64,000 nucleotides of DNA from Pseudobdellovibrionaceae bacterium (GTDB taxonomy: Bacteria > Bdellovibrionota > Bdellovibrionia > Bdellovibrionales > UBA1609), in contig CANEZP010000018.1 of the NCBI GenBank assembly GCA_947444305.1, positions 1 to 64,000 of the forward strand. Reading direction: 5' to 3'. Shown here one piece after another: positions 24,666-33,943 of this stretch (the first letter of the stretch is position 1; every line of letters starts with the position of its first letter). A program made the position numbers and the translations under genes. The notes beneath the pieces were generated by a model. That model made no database searches. It was not told the DNA's origin and saw only the letters and a program-made list of their open reading frames with translations.

Positions 24666-26477
24666 TTAGAGCCCGGTGCGCAAATCTAAATAAACGCCTG
24701 AGCCCGGCGCGCCGTACCCTAACACCTCCTGATAGTGCCGGTCGAAAGCGTTCTCAACGCTGAGGCTGAGCGATGTTCGTTCCGTAGGCGCAAATTCAAG
24801 CGTCGCGTTCAGCGTGTCGTACCCGGCGTTTTCCGCGGGCGCGGCCGTGATGGGGTCGATGTCGGCACGACGGCCCTTACCTTGGTAGCGAAGTCGCGTG
24901 CTCCAACGCCGGTCGAACGAAAAACGGGAGCCCGCGCTCCAAGTGTGGAGTGGCCTGCGTAAGAGTTTCCTCCCGTCGTCCAACCGTTTGCTTTCGGTGT
25001 AGGTATACGCCGCTTCAACGGTCCACCGCGCATTCAATTCGCCCGCGTATTCGGTTTCAAAACCCCGGGCTCGCGTTGCGCGAAGATTTTCGTAGCGGGT
25101 TCCGAATTGCACAAGGTCGCGCGAGTGATACTGGAAGGCGGTGAGCGATAACATTTGTGAACCCGGCAAACTTTGGTTTAGAGAAAGTTCGGCTCCGCGT
25201 GATCGTTCGGGACGAAGGTCCGTGTTGCCGAAGGCCGGGGCGTAAAGTTGAAATAGACTCGGGGATTTAAACGCCGTCGCGTAACGTGCCTTCAGCTTCG
25301 TGCCCGACGACGCAAAGTGCAGACCCGGCGCTACCTGATGGGTCAAAAAATTTCCGAAACGGGAATGCACATCGATGCGCTCACCTAAATCGAGCGTGTA
25401 GATATCTCGTGCGTAATCGGCGGCCACGAAAAACCCAGTCATCGCCATCTCCCGCACGGCGCGCTCTCGGCGGTGCGAAGGTCCGAAGCTTACCTTTAAG
25501 CGAGAATCCGCCGTCCATTGATTTACGTTCTCAATTTTTATGGTGGATGCCGACCTCCGCTCCCGGAAGACCGATGTATTCGCGGCGTCGGCCGGATCAA
25601 AGAAGTCTAAGGCGAGATCATGGCGAGCGAGCGTAAAGCTTGAATCCAAATGCGGCGTCCACGCCCGTTTTGCGTGCAACGCGTTCGTAAAAAATTGCGC
25701 TTTAGAGTGATAGTTTGGGTCGTCCGCGGCCAGAAATGGCGGCGTGGCCTTTGGGGCGAAGTCTAAGTCTGTGTCGGCGCGCAAGAGGCGCGAGGCGAAA
25801 GAAAATTGATTTTTACCCGAACGGAATCCTGCCGTTGCGGTGGCGTTGAATCTGCGGTAACCGTCGCGCTCACGGCCCGGTTGCGCGGCCGAAATGCCCT
25901 GGCTCTCGAAGCGCGAAACACCGAGGGCGTAATCCCAACGCTCCGTACCCTTCGCCAGCGAGCCACCGATCTGATTAGTTTGAAAGCTACCGGCGCGCCC
26001 TTGAAGATTGACGGCCACGGGGCCCGCGCCTCGTTTGCTGACGAGGTTGATAACACCGCCGATCGCGCCCGAGCCGAAACGCAGTGACTGCGGGCCTTTG
26101 AAGATCTCAATTCGCTCGATCATGCCGGCATCAACCGAAGAAAAATCGAATGCGCCACCCGGGGTCCCGGCATCGTTGATCTCAACGCCGTCGAGCAGCA
26201 CCAGGGTATGTTCGCCGGCCGCGCCACGAAGGTAAACCGCGGCTGGTTGACCGGGCCCACCGGCTCGAACCACTTCGACGCCCGGAAGAAAACGCAAAGT
26301 GTCTTCGACCGTGCCGGGCGCCGTCGGAGTTACAATGGCCGAGGGCTGGCCCCAAATTTCTTTTTCCGGCTGTACGACGATCGCGGGCAATAACTCTTGC
26401 GCTTCGATCGCGCCCGCGAGGAAAAGAACGAAAGGAATAAAAACGAGCGTGAAACTAAGACTGCTTTTCTTTTTCAC
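24666..26477 (-). CDS. TonB-dependent outer-membrane receptor (BtuB-like)
   Basis: A 603-residue TonB-dependent receptor. Signal peptide (KKKSSLSFTLVFIPF... to EAQ), plug domain with VYLRGAAGEHTLVLLDGVEIND and GPQSLRFGSGAIGGVINLVSKRG, then a 22-strand-type barrel ending in the aromatic-poor YLDLRTGL. The plug sequence and length are closest to BtuB-type cobalamin receptors. I chose the GTG at 26477, which overlaps the tatA end and places KKK directly before the hydrophobic core; a longer in-frame start reads back into tatA. It is followed at 18 bases by the CzcI-like gene. Sitting in a metal-efflux operon, it may import a metal chelate; the ligand is not readable. No cobalamin riboswitch is seen upstream. 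Confidence 0.88.
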   Translation of the reverse strand: MKKKSSLSFTLVFIPFVLFLAGAIEAQELLPAIVVQPEKEIWGQPSAIVTPTAPGTVEDTLRFLPGVEVVRAGGPGQPAAVYLRGAAGEHTLVLLDGVEINDAGTPGGAFDFSSVDAGMIERIEIFKGPQSLRFGSGAIGGVINLVSKRGAGPVAVNLQGRAGSFQTNQIGGSLAKGTERWDYALGVSRFESQGISAAQPGRERDGYRRFNATATAGFRSGKNQFSFASRLLRADTDLDFAPKATPPFLAADDPNYHSKAQFFTNALHAKRAWTPHLDSSFTLARHDLALDFFDPADAANTSVFRERRSASTIKIENVNQWTADSRLKVSFGPSHRRERAVREMAMTGFFVAADYARDIYTLDLGERIDVHSRFGNFLTHQVAPGLHFASSGTKLKARYATAFKSPSLFQLYAPAFGNTDLRPERSRGAELSLNQSLPGSQMLSLTAFQYHSRDLVQFGTRYENLRATRARGFETEYAGELNARWTVEAAYTYTESKRLDDGRKLLRRPLHTWSAGSRFSFDRRWSTRLRYQGKGRRADIDPITAAPAENAGYDTLNATLEFAPTERTSLSLSVENAFDRHYQEVLGYGAPGSGVYLDLRTGL

Positions 26478-26664
26478 GAGTCGTATTTTTGTCGGCCAAT
26501 CTTTCCGCCGAGGGGGGCGGCGGCTCATCGCTATTAAGTGATTTTTTGAAATCACGAATGGCTTCGCCCAGGCCCTTCGCGACGCCGGGCAAACGGCTCG
26601 GACCGAAGAACACGATCAACACGGCGGCTAAAATTAAAATATGTGAAAGACTAAACTCACCCAT
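26455..26664 (-). CDS. tatA: TatA/TatE-type twin-arginine translocation protein
   Basis: A 69-residue protein with one N-terminal membrane helix (LSHILILAAVLIVFF), the hinge FGPSRLPG and the amphipathic helix KGLGEAIRDFKKSL, then a charged tail: the standard TatA/E layout. It forms the pore-like oligomers of the Tat export system. No tatB or tatC is adjacent. The 3' end overlaps the TonB-receptor gene by 23 bases, coupling the two. Upstream is a repeated ATCAGGAG/GTCAGGAG purine tract that supplies the ribosome site. Confidence 0.92.
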   Translation of the reverse strand: MGEFSLSHILILAAVLIVFFGPSRLPGVAKGLGEAIRDFKKSLNSDEPPPPSAERLADKNTTREKEKQS

Positions 26665-26815
26665 GATTTTTCTCCTGACATCTCCTGATGTTAGGATGAG
26701 CTTACTCCAATGAGGGTGGCCTGGATATTGCCTTATCTCTATTCCGTAACGTTTACCGGCCGCATCCGGGGCAAGATTCCCGGAAGGTCCAGGTAACCAA
26801 CAAACGGAGGATTTT

Positions 26816-27073
26816 ATGATTCAAAAAGCACTCGGCTTTGCTCGCGAGAATGTCGTTTTAACGAGCGTTCAAAATGCGCTCGGTGGTTTCGGGGTCGCTC
26901 TTCTTGTCCAGTGGTATGTCCAGGGCGCAGCCTTCGCACCGATGTGGTTAGGCTGGGTATTCGTGGCCTTCAGCGTCGCCATTCACGTGTACGAACTTGC
27001 CTTGGCGGTCATGCCTGACTCGACAAGCCGTACCAATACGCGCACGACGGCGTCGCGCTCGTTCTCAACTTAG
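26816..27073 (+). CDS. Small inner-membrane protein, unknown function
   Basis: An 85-residue protein with an excellent GGAGG ribosome site 6 bases before the ATG. It has two membrane helices (about residues 18-36 and 42-65) joined by a short loop, and a Ser/Thr/Arg-rich polar tail (SRTNTRTTASRSFST). It is divergent from tatA, with about 150 bases between. No family is recognised. It is small but well supported by ribosome site, hydrophobic pattern and the absence of another gene in the interval. Confidence 0.75.
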   Translation: MIQKALGFARENVVLTSVQNALGGFGVALLVQWYVQGAAFAPMWLGWVFVAFSVAIHVYELALAVMPDSTSRTNTRTTASRSFST

Positions 27074-27085
27074 GTTCGATAGACT

Positions 27086-28843
27086 TTAAAAGATCTTCTC
27101 GCGGATAGCCCAGAAATGTTTTTTCTTGCGCGCGATGACGAACATCGGGGGCCGGTAACGGTCCCTAAGAGCGAGCACATCTTCAACGGTGTTTACGTCA
27201 AGGTTCATCTCGGGAACCCTTAAGTGCATGCGGGCAAAATTCAGGTGAAAGGCGTGCCGCTTTTCCTTCGAGTCCAAGTAGTAATATTCTTTTAAGACAT
27301 TGGCGTCGGCATCGTAGTATTGAACCTCAAGCCGATCGCCGCCCTTTTTGTCCCGCGATTTTTTGAACATCATCGAATCAACGCGCATGACGTGCGCATC
27401 CTTCAGGGCCATAGCCTCTTTAAGGCGTTTGTCGTTATCCACTAAAAGATTCGCGCATTGAACGCATTTGTGAGCGGCGATGTCGTTCTCGGCGCCGCAT
27501 TGGTTGCAGCGCTTGAACCGGAAAAGAAAACCGCACTCGATCAGCTCGCGCGTCTGGGGATCTTCAAAGCCGCCGCGGCATTTGCGGCCGAAGTGCTCTT
27601 CAACGAAGCCGTCCTCATTTTGAATACCCCAGAACTGATTTGTAACACCGCACTTCGGGCAGGGCACGTCGACGATCACGGCGCCGGAAAGCGGTTTGTC
27701 CTCCTCGATGGCGGGCGTAAAGATATCGTGGTCCTGCCCGGTATAATCTAAGATCAAGCAATCGGTCTTACCCGGGGACAAACGAAGTCCGCGCCCCACG
27801 ATTTGCTGATAAAGTGCGGCCGATTCGGTAGGGCGAAGAATGGCGATCACGTCCACGTGCGGAGCATCGAAGCCGGTCGTAAGGACCGAGACGTTGACCA
27901 AGAATTTAAGTTTGCGAATTTTAAACGCATCGATGGTGTCGATCCGCTCTTTGGATTCGGTGTCGCCGATGATGAGTGCCGAGACGTAGGGCGGCAGCGA
28001 GCGCATGATTTCTTTGGCGTGATTCACGCTTGAGGTGAAGATCATGATCCCGTGCCGGTCTTTCGACAGATCGACGATGTTTTGAATAATCACCGGCGTG
28101 ATGCGCTTTTGATCTTTAAGCAATTGCTCAACTTGGGACTGCACGAACGTCGTTCCGTTTAGCTTCAAGCTCGAAAAATCATAACAGGCGACGGGTGAGT
28201 CGATGCGCACGGGCAGGGTGAGGTAACCGTTCTCGATCATGTAGCGGGTGGTTAGCTCAAAGACACATTTCTTAAAAAACCGCGGTTCGGTGGTTTGTCT
28301 AATCTTACGCGGTTGGTGATATTCGTAGATCCAGCCTAGCCCTAAGCGGTAGGGCGTCGCGGTTAATCCAAGCACGCATATCATCGGGTTTAAATTTTGT
28401 AGCTTACTCAATACTTGGTGGTACTGCGTCTCACCTTCCATCGCGACGCGGTGACATTCGTCGATCACGACCAAAGAGAAGTTCTCAAAAAAAGAATCGG
28501 GCGCACGCGCCACGGATTGGATGCCGCCGAAGATTATTTTTTGGCTAATATCTTTACGATCCAGACCGGCCGAATAGATGCCTGCGTCTTGATCGAACGT
28601 TAAATATTTTGCGTGATTTTGTTCAACCAGTTCACGCACGTGCGCCAAGACCAAAACCCGGCCGCGCGCGACGCGCGCCAATTCAGCGATGACTAAACTC
28701 TTTCCCGCGCCTGTTGGTAGTACGATGACGGCGGGCGTTCGTTCTTTTTTGAAATGGTTGAGCGTCGCCTGCACGGCATCATTTTGGTAGGGACGTAAAG
28801 TGAATGTGCTTGTCGTATTTTGTGCCGTCACGTTTTCACACAT
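27086..28843 (-). CDS. radD: DNA repair helicase RadD (YejH-like), superfamily 2
   Basis: A 585-residue SF2 helicase matching E. coli RadD (586 residues) closely in length and segment order as I recall it: FTLRPYQ at the N terminus, Walker A PTGAGKS at 43-49, VIDECHR (DECH 128-131), LGLTATPYRLG, VLTTGFDAPHVD, IVGRGLRLSPGKTDCLILDY. A C-terminal zinc region follows with CPKC and RCNQCGAENDIAAHKC, and finally FVIARKKKHFWAIREK. RadD acts with RecA and SSB in recombinational repair. It is transcribed away from the chemosensory operon. The N-terminal 14 residues have no counterpart in E. coli, so an internal start is possible. Its convergent neighbour is the small membrane protein, 12 bases away. 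Confidence 0.93.
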   Translation of the reverse strand: MCENVTAQNTTSTFTLRPYQNDAVQATLNHFKKERTPAVIVLPTGAGKSLVIAELARVARGRVLVLAHVRELVEQNHAKYLTFDQDAGIYSAGLDRKDISQKIIFGGIQSVARAPDSFFENFSLVVIDECHRVAMEGETQYHQVLSKLQNLNPMICVLGLTATPYRLGLGWIYEYHQPRKIRQTTEPRFFKKCVFELTTRYMIENGYLTLPVRIDSPVACYDFSSLKLNGTTFVQSQVEQLLKDQKRITPVIIQNIVDLSKDRHGIMIFTSSVNHAKEIMRSLPPYVSALIIGDTESKERIDTIDAFKIRKLKFLVNVSVLTTGFDAPHVDVIAILRPTESAALYQQIVGRGLRLSPGKTDCLILDYTGQDHDIFTPAIEEDKPLSGAVIVDVPCPKCGVTNQFWGIQNEDGFVEEHFGRKCRGGFEDPQTRELIECGFLFRFKRCNQCGAENDIAAHKCVQCANLLVDNDKRLKEAMALKDAHVMRVDSMMFKKSRDKKGGDRLEVQYYDADANVLKEYYYLDSKEKRHAFHLNFARMHLRVPEMNLDVNTVEDVLALRDRYRPPMFVIARKKKHFWAIREKIF

Positions 28844-28911
28844 TATTTCGAGATCCGATCTTGATCAAGATAACTTGATGGAACGTTGGTTTCCATCGCC
28901 GATAAAAAGAT

Positions 28912-31908
28912 ATGTCATTCTCCGATCAAGATATTGCCGAATTCAAAGCCGAAGCCCGCGAACTTCTCGATACCGCCGAGAAAGGTTTGCTGTCGCTCGA
29001 TCAGGGCGGAGATTTCAAGTCGGCCTTCGACTCGATCTTTCGCGGATTCCACAATCTTAAAGGCGCCGCCGGGATGATGGAGCTGCCGAAGCTGCAAGCT
29101 CATACGCACGAACTCGAAAGTTTGCTGATGAAATTGAAAACGGAAGGCGCGATGCCCGCACCGTACATCAGCTTGTTCCTTCGCGGTGTTGATGCCGCGC
29201 GCTCTTTACTTGAAGGTCAAGACATCGCCTTTGTTTATTCGGTCGGCGAAGACGATCCGGCATCCGCACCGGCACCGGCTATTACACACGTAATCGTAGC
29301 CGAAGCCGTTCCCGCACCGACACGGGTCACTGCCTCCGCGCCCGCGGCCCCGGCTTCGCCCGCGATCCCGCAAGCGGTGAACGATGAATTCGTTGCCGAA
29401 TGCGGTGAAATCGTCGAACGGGTCGCCAAGAATCTACAGTTGCTTGAGAAGGGCAATGCTTCGAAAGACAATGTCGACGCTCTATACCGCGATGTCCATT
29501 CGCTTAAAGGTTCGGCCTACTTATTTTCGTACACCAAACTAGGCGACCTCGGGCACGGGATGGAGTCAAGTCTCGAACGAGTGCGCGCCGGCACTCACAA
29601 ACCGTCGGCGGCGCTGTTCGATCAGCTGTATAAATGTTTGGCGCTTATCGAACAGATCGTAAAGAATATCGCCGCGAACATTCAAACCGCGGATCTAGAC
29701 GAACAGGTTCCGCTCTTAGCCGCGCGACTGCTCAAGGCCGCCGAGGCTTTAGAAAGTGTTCAAGAAACGCCGGTCACGTCCACTGCGCCCAGTACCACGA
29801 CCGCGGCGCAGGCCAACGAGTCGGGTGAGGGCGCCGCATCGATCCGAGTTCCCGTTTCATTACTTGATAATTTGATGACCTTGATGGGCGAGATGGTTTT
29901 GGTGCGCAATCAAGTCTTACAGTACGCCAACCGCTCGGACGATTTAGAATTGCTCAGCATGAGCAAGCGTCTCAACGTAGTGACCGGTGAAATTCAGGGC
30001 GAGATGATGAAGACTCGCATGCAGCCCATCGGGAACGTCTTGACCAAGTTCAATCGCGTCGTCCGGGATCTTTCGCAAGAGCTTCGGAAAAATATCACGC
30101 TGAACATCATCGGGGCCGAAACCGAGCTCGATAAATCCTTGCTCGAAGCCATCAAAGATCCGTTAACCCACATCGTGCGAAACTCTTGCGACCACGGGAT
30201 CGAAACTCCCGAAGTGCGTCGCGAGAAGGGCAAGCGCGACGTCGGTACGATCAGCGTACGTTCGTACCACGAGGGCGGGCAAGTCGTCGTCGAAGTCAGC
30301 GACGACGGCAAAGGTCTCCATAAAGAGATGCTCCTTAACAAAGCGGTCGAGCGCGGGTTGATCACGCCGGCGCAGGCGGCTTCCTTAGGCGAAAAAGAGA
30401 TCTACAATCTTATTTTCGCGCCGGGCTTTTCGACCGCCGCGGCGGTGACGAACGTCTCGGGCCGGGGCGTAGGCATGGACGTTGTGCGCACGAACATCGA
30501 GCGCATCGGCGGGACCGTAGATCTCACCAGCCGGCCGGGCGCGGGCACGACGATCAAATTAAAAATTCCGCTGACGCTGGCGATCGTTCCGGCCTTGATC
30601 GTGCGCTGCGGTCTCGGTAAATTTGCCGTACCGCAAGTCAAACTGGAAGAGCTAGTTCGCGTCGATCAATCCTCGGCCGACAATCACATCGAAATCTTAC
30701 ACGGCACGCCGGTCTACCGTTTGCGCGGCAATATCTTGCCCCTCGTGGATTTGAATCGTGTGCTCAAAGGCAACGGTGGAGATTCGCAACCCGACCCCGC
30801 CAAATATAAAGACGCAATCGTCAACATCGCCGTACTCAACGCCGAGCAGTTTTCGTTCGGTTTGATCATCGACGAGATTCAAGACAGCGCCGACATCGTC
30901 GTCAAGCCGTTGACCCGGTTAATGAAGTCGCTGCAAGTTTACTCGGGCGCGACGATCCTAGGCGACGGTTCGGTCGCTTTGATTTTAGATGTCCTTGGCA
31001 TATCGAAGGTCGCGAATCTCAAAGCCGAAAAAATACGTGAGGTCACCGGCGATCAAAAGGCGAAAGAAAACATTCGTCTGCTGGCCGACGCGCAAGACTT
31101 CTTGCTGGTAAAAGTGAACGCGACGGCGCGGCACGCGCTGGCGATGGCTTACGTCAACCGGCTTGAAGAATTTAAGAGTTCCGAAGTTGAGTACTCGGGC
31201 AATCAACGTTTGGTCCGCTACCGCGACTCAATCCTGCCGCTTATTTCCGCGAATCAACAGCTCGGACTGCCCGATACGACGGTCGACCGAGCGACGATCC
31301 CCGTGGTCGTCATCGAAAAAGCGGGCGTGCTTTACGGGATTGAAGTGGACGGTATCGTCGATACGCTTTCAACCCAGCACGAAACACGAGTCGCGTTCAA
31401 AAAGCAAAACGGAATCTTCGGTAATATCAATACCGCCGACGAATTGATCGTCGTCATGGATCCTTTCGAGATGATCGAAACCGCGTTCCCCAACATGGCA
31501 CGCGCGAAATTCAAAGAATCTAATGCTTCCGGCAAAAGAGTTTTACTGGTGGAGGATACCGCTTTCTTCCGCCGGAATATTAAAAAGGTATTGGAAGAAC
31601 GCGGCTACGAAGTCGTGACGGCCGGCGACGGTGAAGAAGCGCTCAGCCTTATGGGCCCGCAACACCCGCTCTTCGATATCATCGTCTCCGATATTGAGAT
31701 GCCCAAGGTGAACGGCTTCCAGCTGGCGGCTTCGGTTCGTAGCAATCCGCACCTCGCGGGTATCCCGATGCTCGCGGTGAGCTCACGCGCCGACAAAGGC
31801 TACCTCGAGCAAGGCGCGCGCGCCGGGTTCAATCTTTATCTCGAAAAATTAAAACCGGACATCTTACTCGAAGCCGTTGAACGTTTACTAATGAGGAATG
31901 CCGCATGA
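28912..31908 (+). CDS. cheA: Hybrid CheA histidine kinase (two HPt, two CheW-like, receiver)
   Basis: A 998-residue chemosensory kinase. Order: HPt1 with phospho-His47 (HNLKGAAG); HPt2 with His196 (HSLKGSAY); a dimerisation helix pair from about 305 (VSLLDNLMTLMGEMV); the HATPase domain with HIVRNSCDHGIE, VSDDGKGL and GRGVGMDVV; a CheW-like domain (about 560-690); a second, diverged CheW-like domain (about 715-860); and a C-terminal receiver (873-995) with phospho-acceptor Asp927 in VSDIEMP. The Pro/Ala-rich linker (about 115-155) joins the HPts. It heads a nine-gene operon with overlaps throughout and is divergent from radD across a 68-base gap. Two HPts and a fused receiver are typical of pathways controlling functions other than flagellar swimming, but the target is not proven. 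Confidence 0.96.
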   Translation: MSFSDQDIAEFKAEARELLDTAEKGLLSLDQGGDFKSAFDSIFRGFHNLKGAAGMMELPKLQAHTHELESLLMKLKTEGAMPAPYISLFLRGVDAARSLLEGQDIAFVYSVGEDDPASAPAPAITHVIVAEAVPAPTRVTASAPAAPASPAIPQAVNDEFVAECGEIVERVAKNLQLLEKGNASKDNVDALYRDVHSLKGSAYLFSYTKLGDLGHGMESSLERVRAGTHKPSAALFDQLYKCLALIEQIVKNIAANIQTADLDEQVPLLAARLLKAAEALESVQETPVTSTAPSTTTAAQANESGEGAASIRVPVSLLDNLMTLMGEMVLVRNQVLQYANRSDDLELLSMSKRLNVVTGEIQGEMMKTRMQPIGNVLTKFNRVVRDLSQELRKNITLNIIGAETELDKSLLEAIKDPLTHIVRNSCDHGIETPEVRREKGKRDVGTISVRSYHEGGQVVVEVSDDGKGLHKEMLLNKAVERGLITPAQAASLGEKEIYNLIFAPGFSTAAAVTNVSGRGVGMDVVRTNIERIGGTVDLTSRPGAGTTIKLKIPLTLAIVPALIVRCGLGKFAVPQVKLEELVRVDQSSADNHIEILHGTPVYRLRGNILPLVDLNRVLKGNGGDSQPDPAKYKDAIVNIAVLNAEQFSFGLIIDEIQDSADIVVKPLTRLMKSLQVYSGATILGDGSVALILDVLGISKVANLKAEKIREVTGDQKAKENIRLLADAQDFLLVKVNATARHALAMAYVNRLEEFKSSEVEYSGNQRLVRYRDSILPLISANQQLGLPDTTVDRATIPVVVIEKAGVLYGIEVDGIVDTLSTQHETRVAFKKQNGIFGNINTADELIVVMDPFEMIETAFPNMARAKFKESNASGKRVLLVEDTAFFRRNIKKVLEERGYEVVTAGDGEEALSLMGPQHPLFDIIVSDIEMPKVNGFQLAASVRSNPHLAGIPMLAVSSRADKGYLEQGARAGFNLYLEKLKPDILLEAVERLLMRNAA

Positions 31909-32345
31909 GAGAGCAACTCACAACCTTCAACGTCGGTAATGATTTATTCGGCATCGAAGTGATGAAGATTCAAGAAGTGACTGGTGAACTGACGGTTATC
32001 CCCGTACCGCTAGCTCCAAATTTCGTGCGAGGCCTAATCAACCTGCGCGGTCAGATCGCGACGGCGATGGGTTTACGCGAATTGTTCGGGCAACCCGCCA
32101 TGACTTCCGCCAAGCCGATGTCGGTGGTGTGCAAGATCGACGGCAATTTGGTTTCGCTCGCGGTGGACGCGATCGGCGACGTCGTCGAAGTTGAGCGCGC
32201 GAACTTTGAATCGGCGCCCGATACGGTGCCCGCCGAAATACGCCGCTTCATTCGCGGTATTTACAAGATGAACGGACAGCTTTTAAGCGTTTTAGATTTA
32301 GAAACCCTAGCCAAAGAACTATCACCCACGGAGAACAAGCAATGA
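31905..32345 (+). CDS. cheW: CheW coupling protein
   Basis: A 146-residue scaffold linking the receptor to CheA. It has the CheW fold pattern: [39 protein letters not shown] and DLETL at the end, with the conserved NLRG turn that contacts receptor tips. Start and stop overlap the neighbours as ATGA, implying balanced stoichiometry. It is the only free CheW in the operon, although CheA carries two fused CheW-like domains. Confidence 0.95.
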   Translation: MREQLTTFNVGNDLFGIEVMKIQEVTGELTVIPVPLAPNFVRGLINLRGQIATAMGLRELFGQPAMTSAKPMSVVCKIDGNLVSLAVDAIGDVVEVERANFESAPDTVPAEIRRFIRGIYKMNGQLLSVLDLETLAKELSPTENKQ

Positions 32346-33943
32346 AGACCGCCGGCAAAAAGAACGTCACGAAAAAGGCCGTAAAGACCGAAGCGCCGCA
32401 AGATATCGCCGCGATCCTCAACGCGCTCAATCGCGTTCAAGCTGTGATCGAATTCAGAATGGACGGCACCATCCTGAACGCCAACGAAAATTTTCTGGCC
32501 GCCGTAGGTTACACTCTCGAAGAAATCAAAGGCCAACACCACCGCATGTTCTGCGTTCCCGAAACGAGCGCTTCGCTCGAATACAAAAACTTTTGGGCAA
32601 AATTGAACCGCGGCGAATTTGATGCCGGTGAATACAAGCGCGTTGGTAAGGGTGGCCGCGAAATCTGGATCAATGCTTCGTACAATCCTGTTTTCGACAA
32701 AAAAGGCAATCCCGTAAAGGTCGTTAAATTCGCGACCGACGTGACCGAGCTCAAAGCCCGCACCGCCGAATTTGAAGGCAAGATCCAAGCGATTTCGAAA
32801 GCCCAAGCGGTTATCGAATTCAAACTCGACGGTACAATCATGGACGCCAACGAAAATTTCCTAAAAACCTTGGGCTACGATCTCGCCGAAATCAAAGGTA
32901 AACATCACCGCATGTTCTGCGAAGAATCCACCGCGCAGAGCCACGAATATAAAATGTTTTGGGAAAAATTGAACCGCGGCGATTTCGACGCCGGTGAATA
33001 CAAACGTTTGGGTAAAGGCGGACGCGTCGTTTGGATCAACGCCTCCTATAACCCGATCTTCACCGCCGACGGCAAACCGTACAAAGTCGTGAAATACGCG
33101 ACCGACGTCACCGCGATGAAAAACATGTTCGAAGCCATCGAGAAATCGGCCGTGGCGCTTTCTTCCTCATCGATGCAGCTCACGACGACCGCGAAGGAAC
33201 TGGCGAATACCGCCGATCGCACGAACCGTGAATCGCAATCCGCCTCGAGCGCGGCCGACGAAGTTGCCCGCGGCGTGCAAACCGTTGCCGTCAACATGGA
33301 AGAAATGGTCGCTTCGATCAAAGAGATCGGCCGTTCGACCAGCGAATCTTCGCAGATGGCGAAAAAGACGCTGCAAAAAGCGCAAGAATCCAACGCGACG
33401 ATAACCAAACTCGGCATCAGCTCGCAAGAGATCGGCGACGTGATCAAAGTCATCAGCTCAATCGCTCAGCAAACCAATTTGTTGGCCTTGAACGCCACGA
33501 TCGAGGCGGCCCGCGCCGGTGAAGCCGGCAAAGGTTTTGCCGTCGTCGCCAACGAAGTTAAAGAATTGGCGAAGCAAACCGCGAAGGCGACGGAAGACAT
33601 CACCAACAAGATCGGCGCCATTCAAAACGACACGAAGAGCGCCGTCGAAGCCATCGCCGGCATCTCGGATGCGGTTGAAAAGCTGAACGGTATCTCGGCG
33701 GTTATCGCCGCCGCCGTCGAAGAGCAAACGGCCACGACCAACGAAATCTCGCGCGTCGTGATCGAATCCAAACGCGGGGTCGAAAGCATCTCGGGCACGA
33801 TCAAAATCGTTTCGAGTGCCGCGAGCGCCAGCATGGAAAATTCGAGCCAGACGCTTGGATCAAGCGAAGAACTCTCGAAATTGGCCGACACCTTGTCGTT
33901 ACTTGTTAATAAAGACCAGAAAAAATGGGCGAACGTAAACTAA
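32342..33943 (+). CDS. Soluble chemoreceptor with two near-identical PAS domains
   Basis: A 533-residue cytoplasmic methyl-accepting protein without any membrane segment. After a Lys-rich N terminus come two PAS domains in tandem (about 30-140 and 152-262), with matching landmarks [17 protein letters not shown] / [23 protein letters not shown] and [16 protein letters not shown] / [16 protein letters not shown]. The pair is a recent-looking internal duplication of about 366 bases. The C-terminal signalling domain has the hairpin tip [32 protein letters not shown] and flanking [16 protein letters not shown]-containing soluble receptors such as BdlA or Aer-like proteins sense redox, heme or small ligands; the ligand here is unknown. 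It is coupled to CheW (ATGA) and overlaps CheB by 19 bases. Confidence 0.95.
   Translation: MKTAGKKNVTKKAVKTEAPQDIAAILNALNRVQAVIEFRMDGTILNANENFLAAVGYTLEEIKGQHHRMFCVPETSASLEYKNFWAKLNRGEFDAGEYKRVGKGGREIWINASYNPVFDKKGNPVKVVKFATDVTELKARTAEFEGKIQAISKAQAVIEFKLDGTIMDANENFLKTLGYDLAEIKGKHHRMFCEESTAQSHEYKMFWEKLNRGDFDAGEYKRLGKGGRVVWINASYNPIFTADGKPYKVVKYATDVTAMKNMFEAIEKSAVALSSSSMQLTTTAKELANTADRTNRESQSASSAADEVARGVQTVAVNMEEMVASIKEIGRSTSESSQMAKKTLQKAQESNATITKLGISSQEIGDVIKVISSIAQQTNLLALNATIEAARAGEAGKGFAVVANEVKELAKQTAKATEDITNKIGAIQNDTKSAVEAIAGISDAVEKLNGISAVIAAAVEEQTATTNEISRVVIESKRGVESISGTIKIVSSAASASMENSSQTLGSSEELSKLADTLSLLVNKDQKKWANVN

Noticed and set aside
26665-26815. Possible cobalamin or metal riboswitch upstream of tatA and the BtuB-like receptor
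   Set aside because: The gap is only about 150 bases, is shared with a divergent gene, and shows none of the conserved cobalamin-riboswitch box elements I can recognise.
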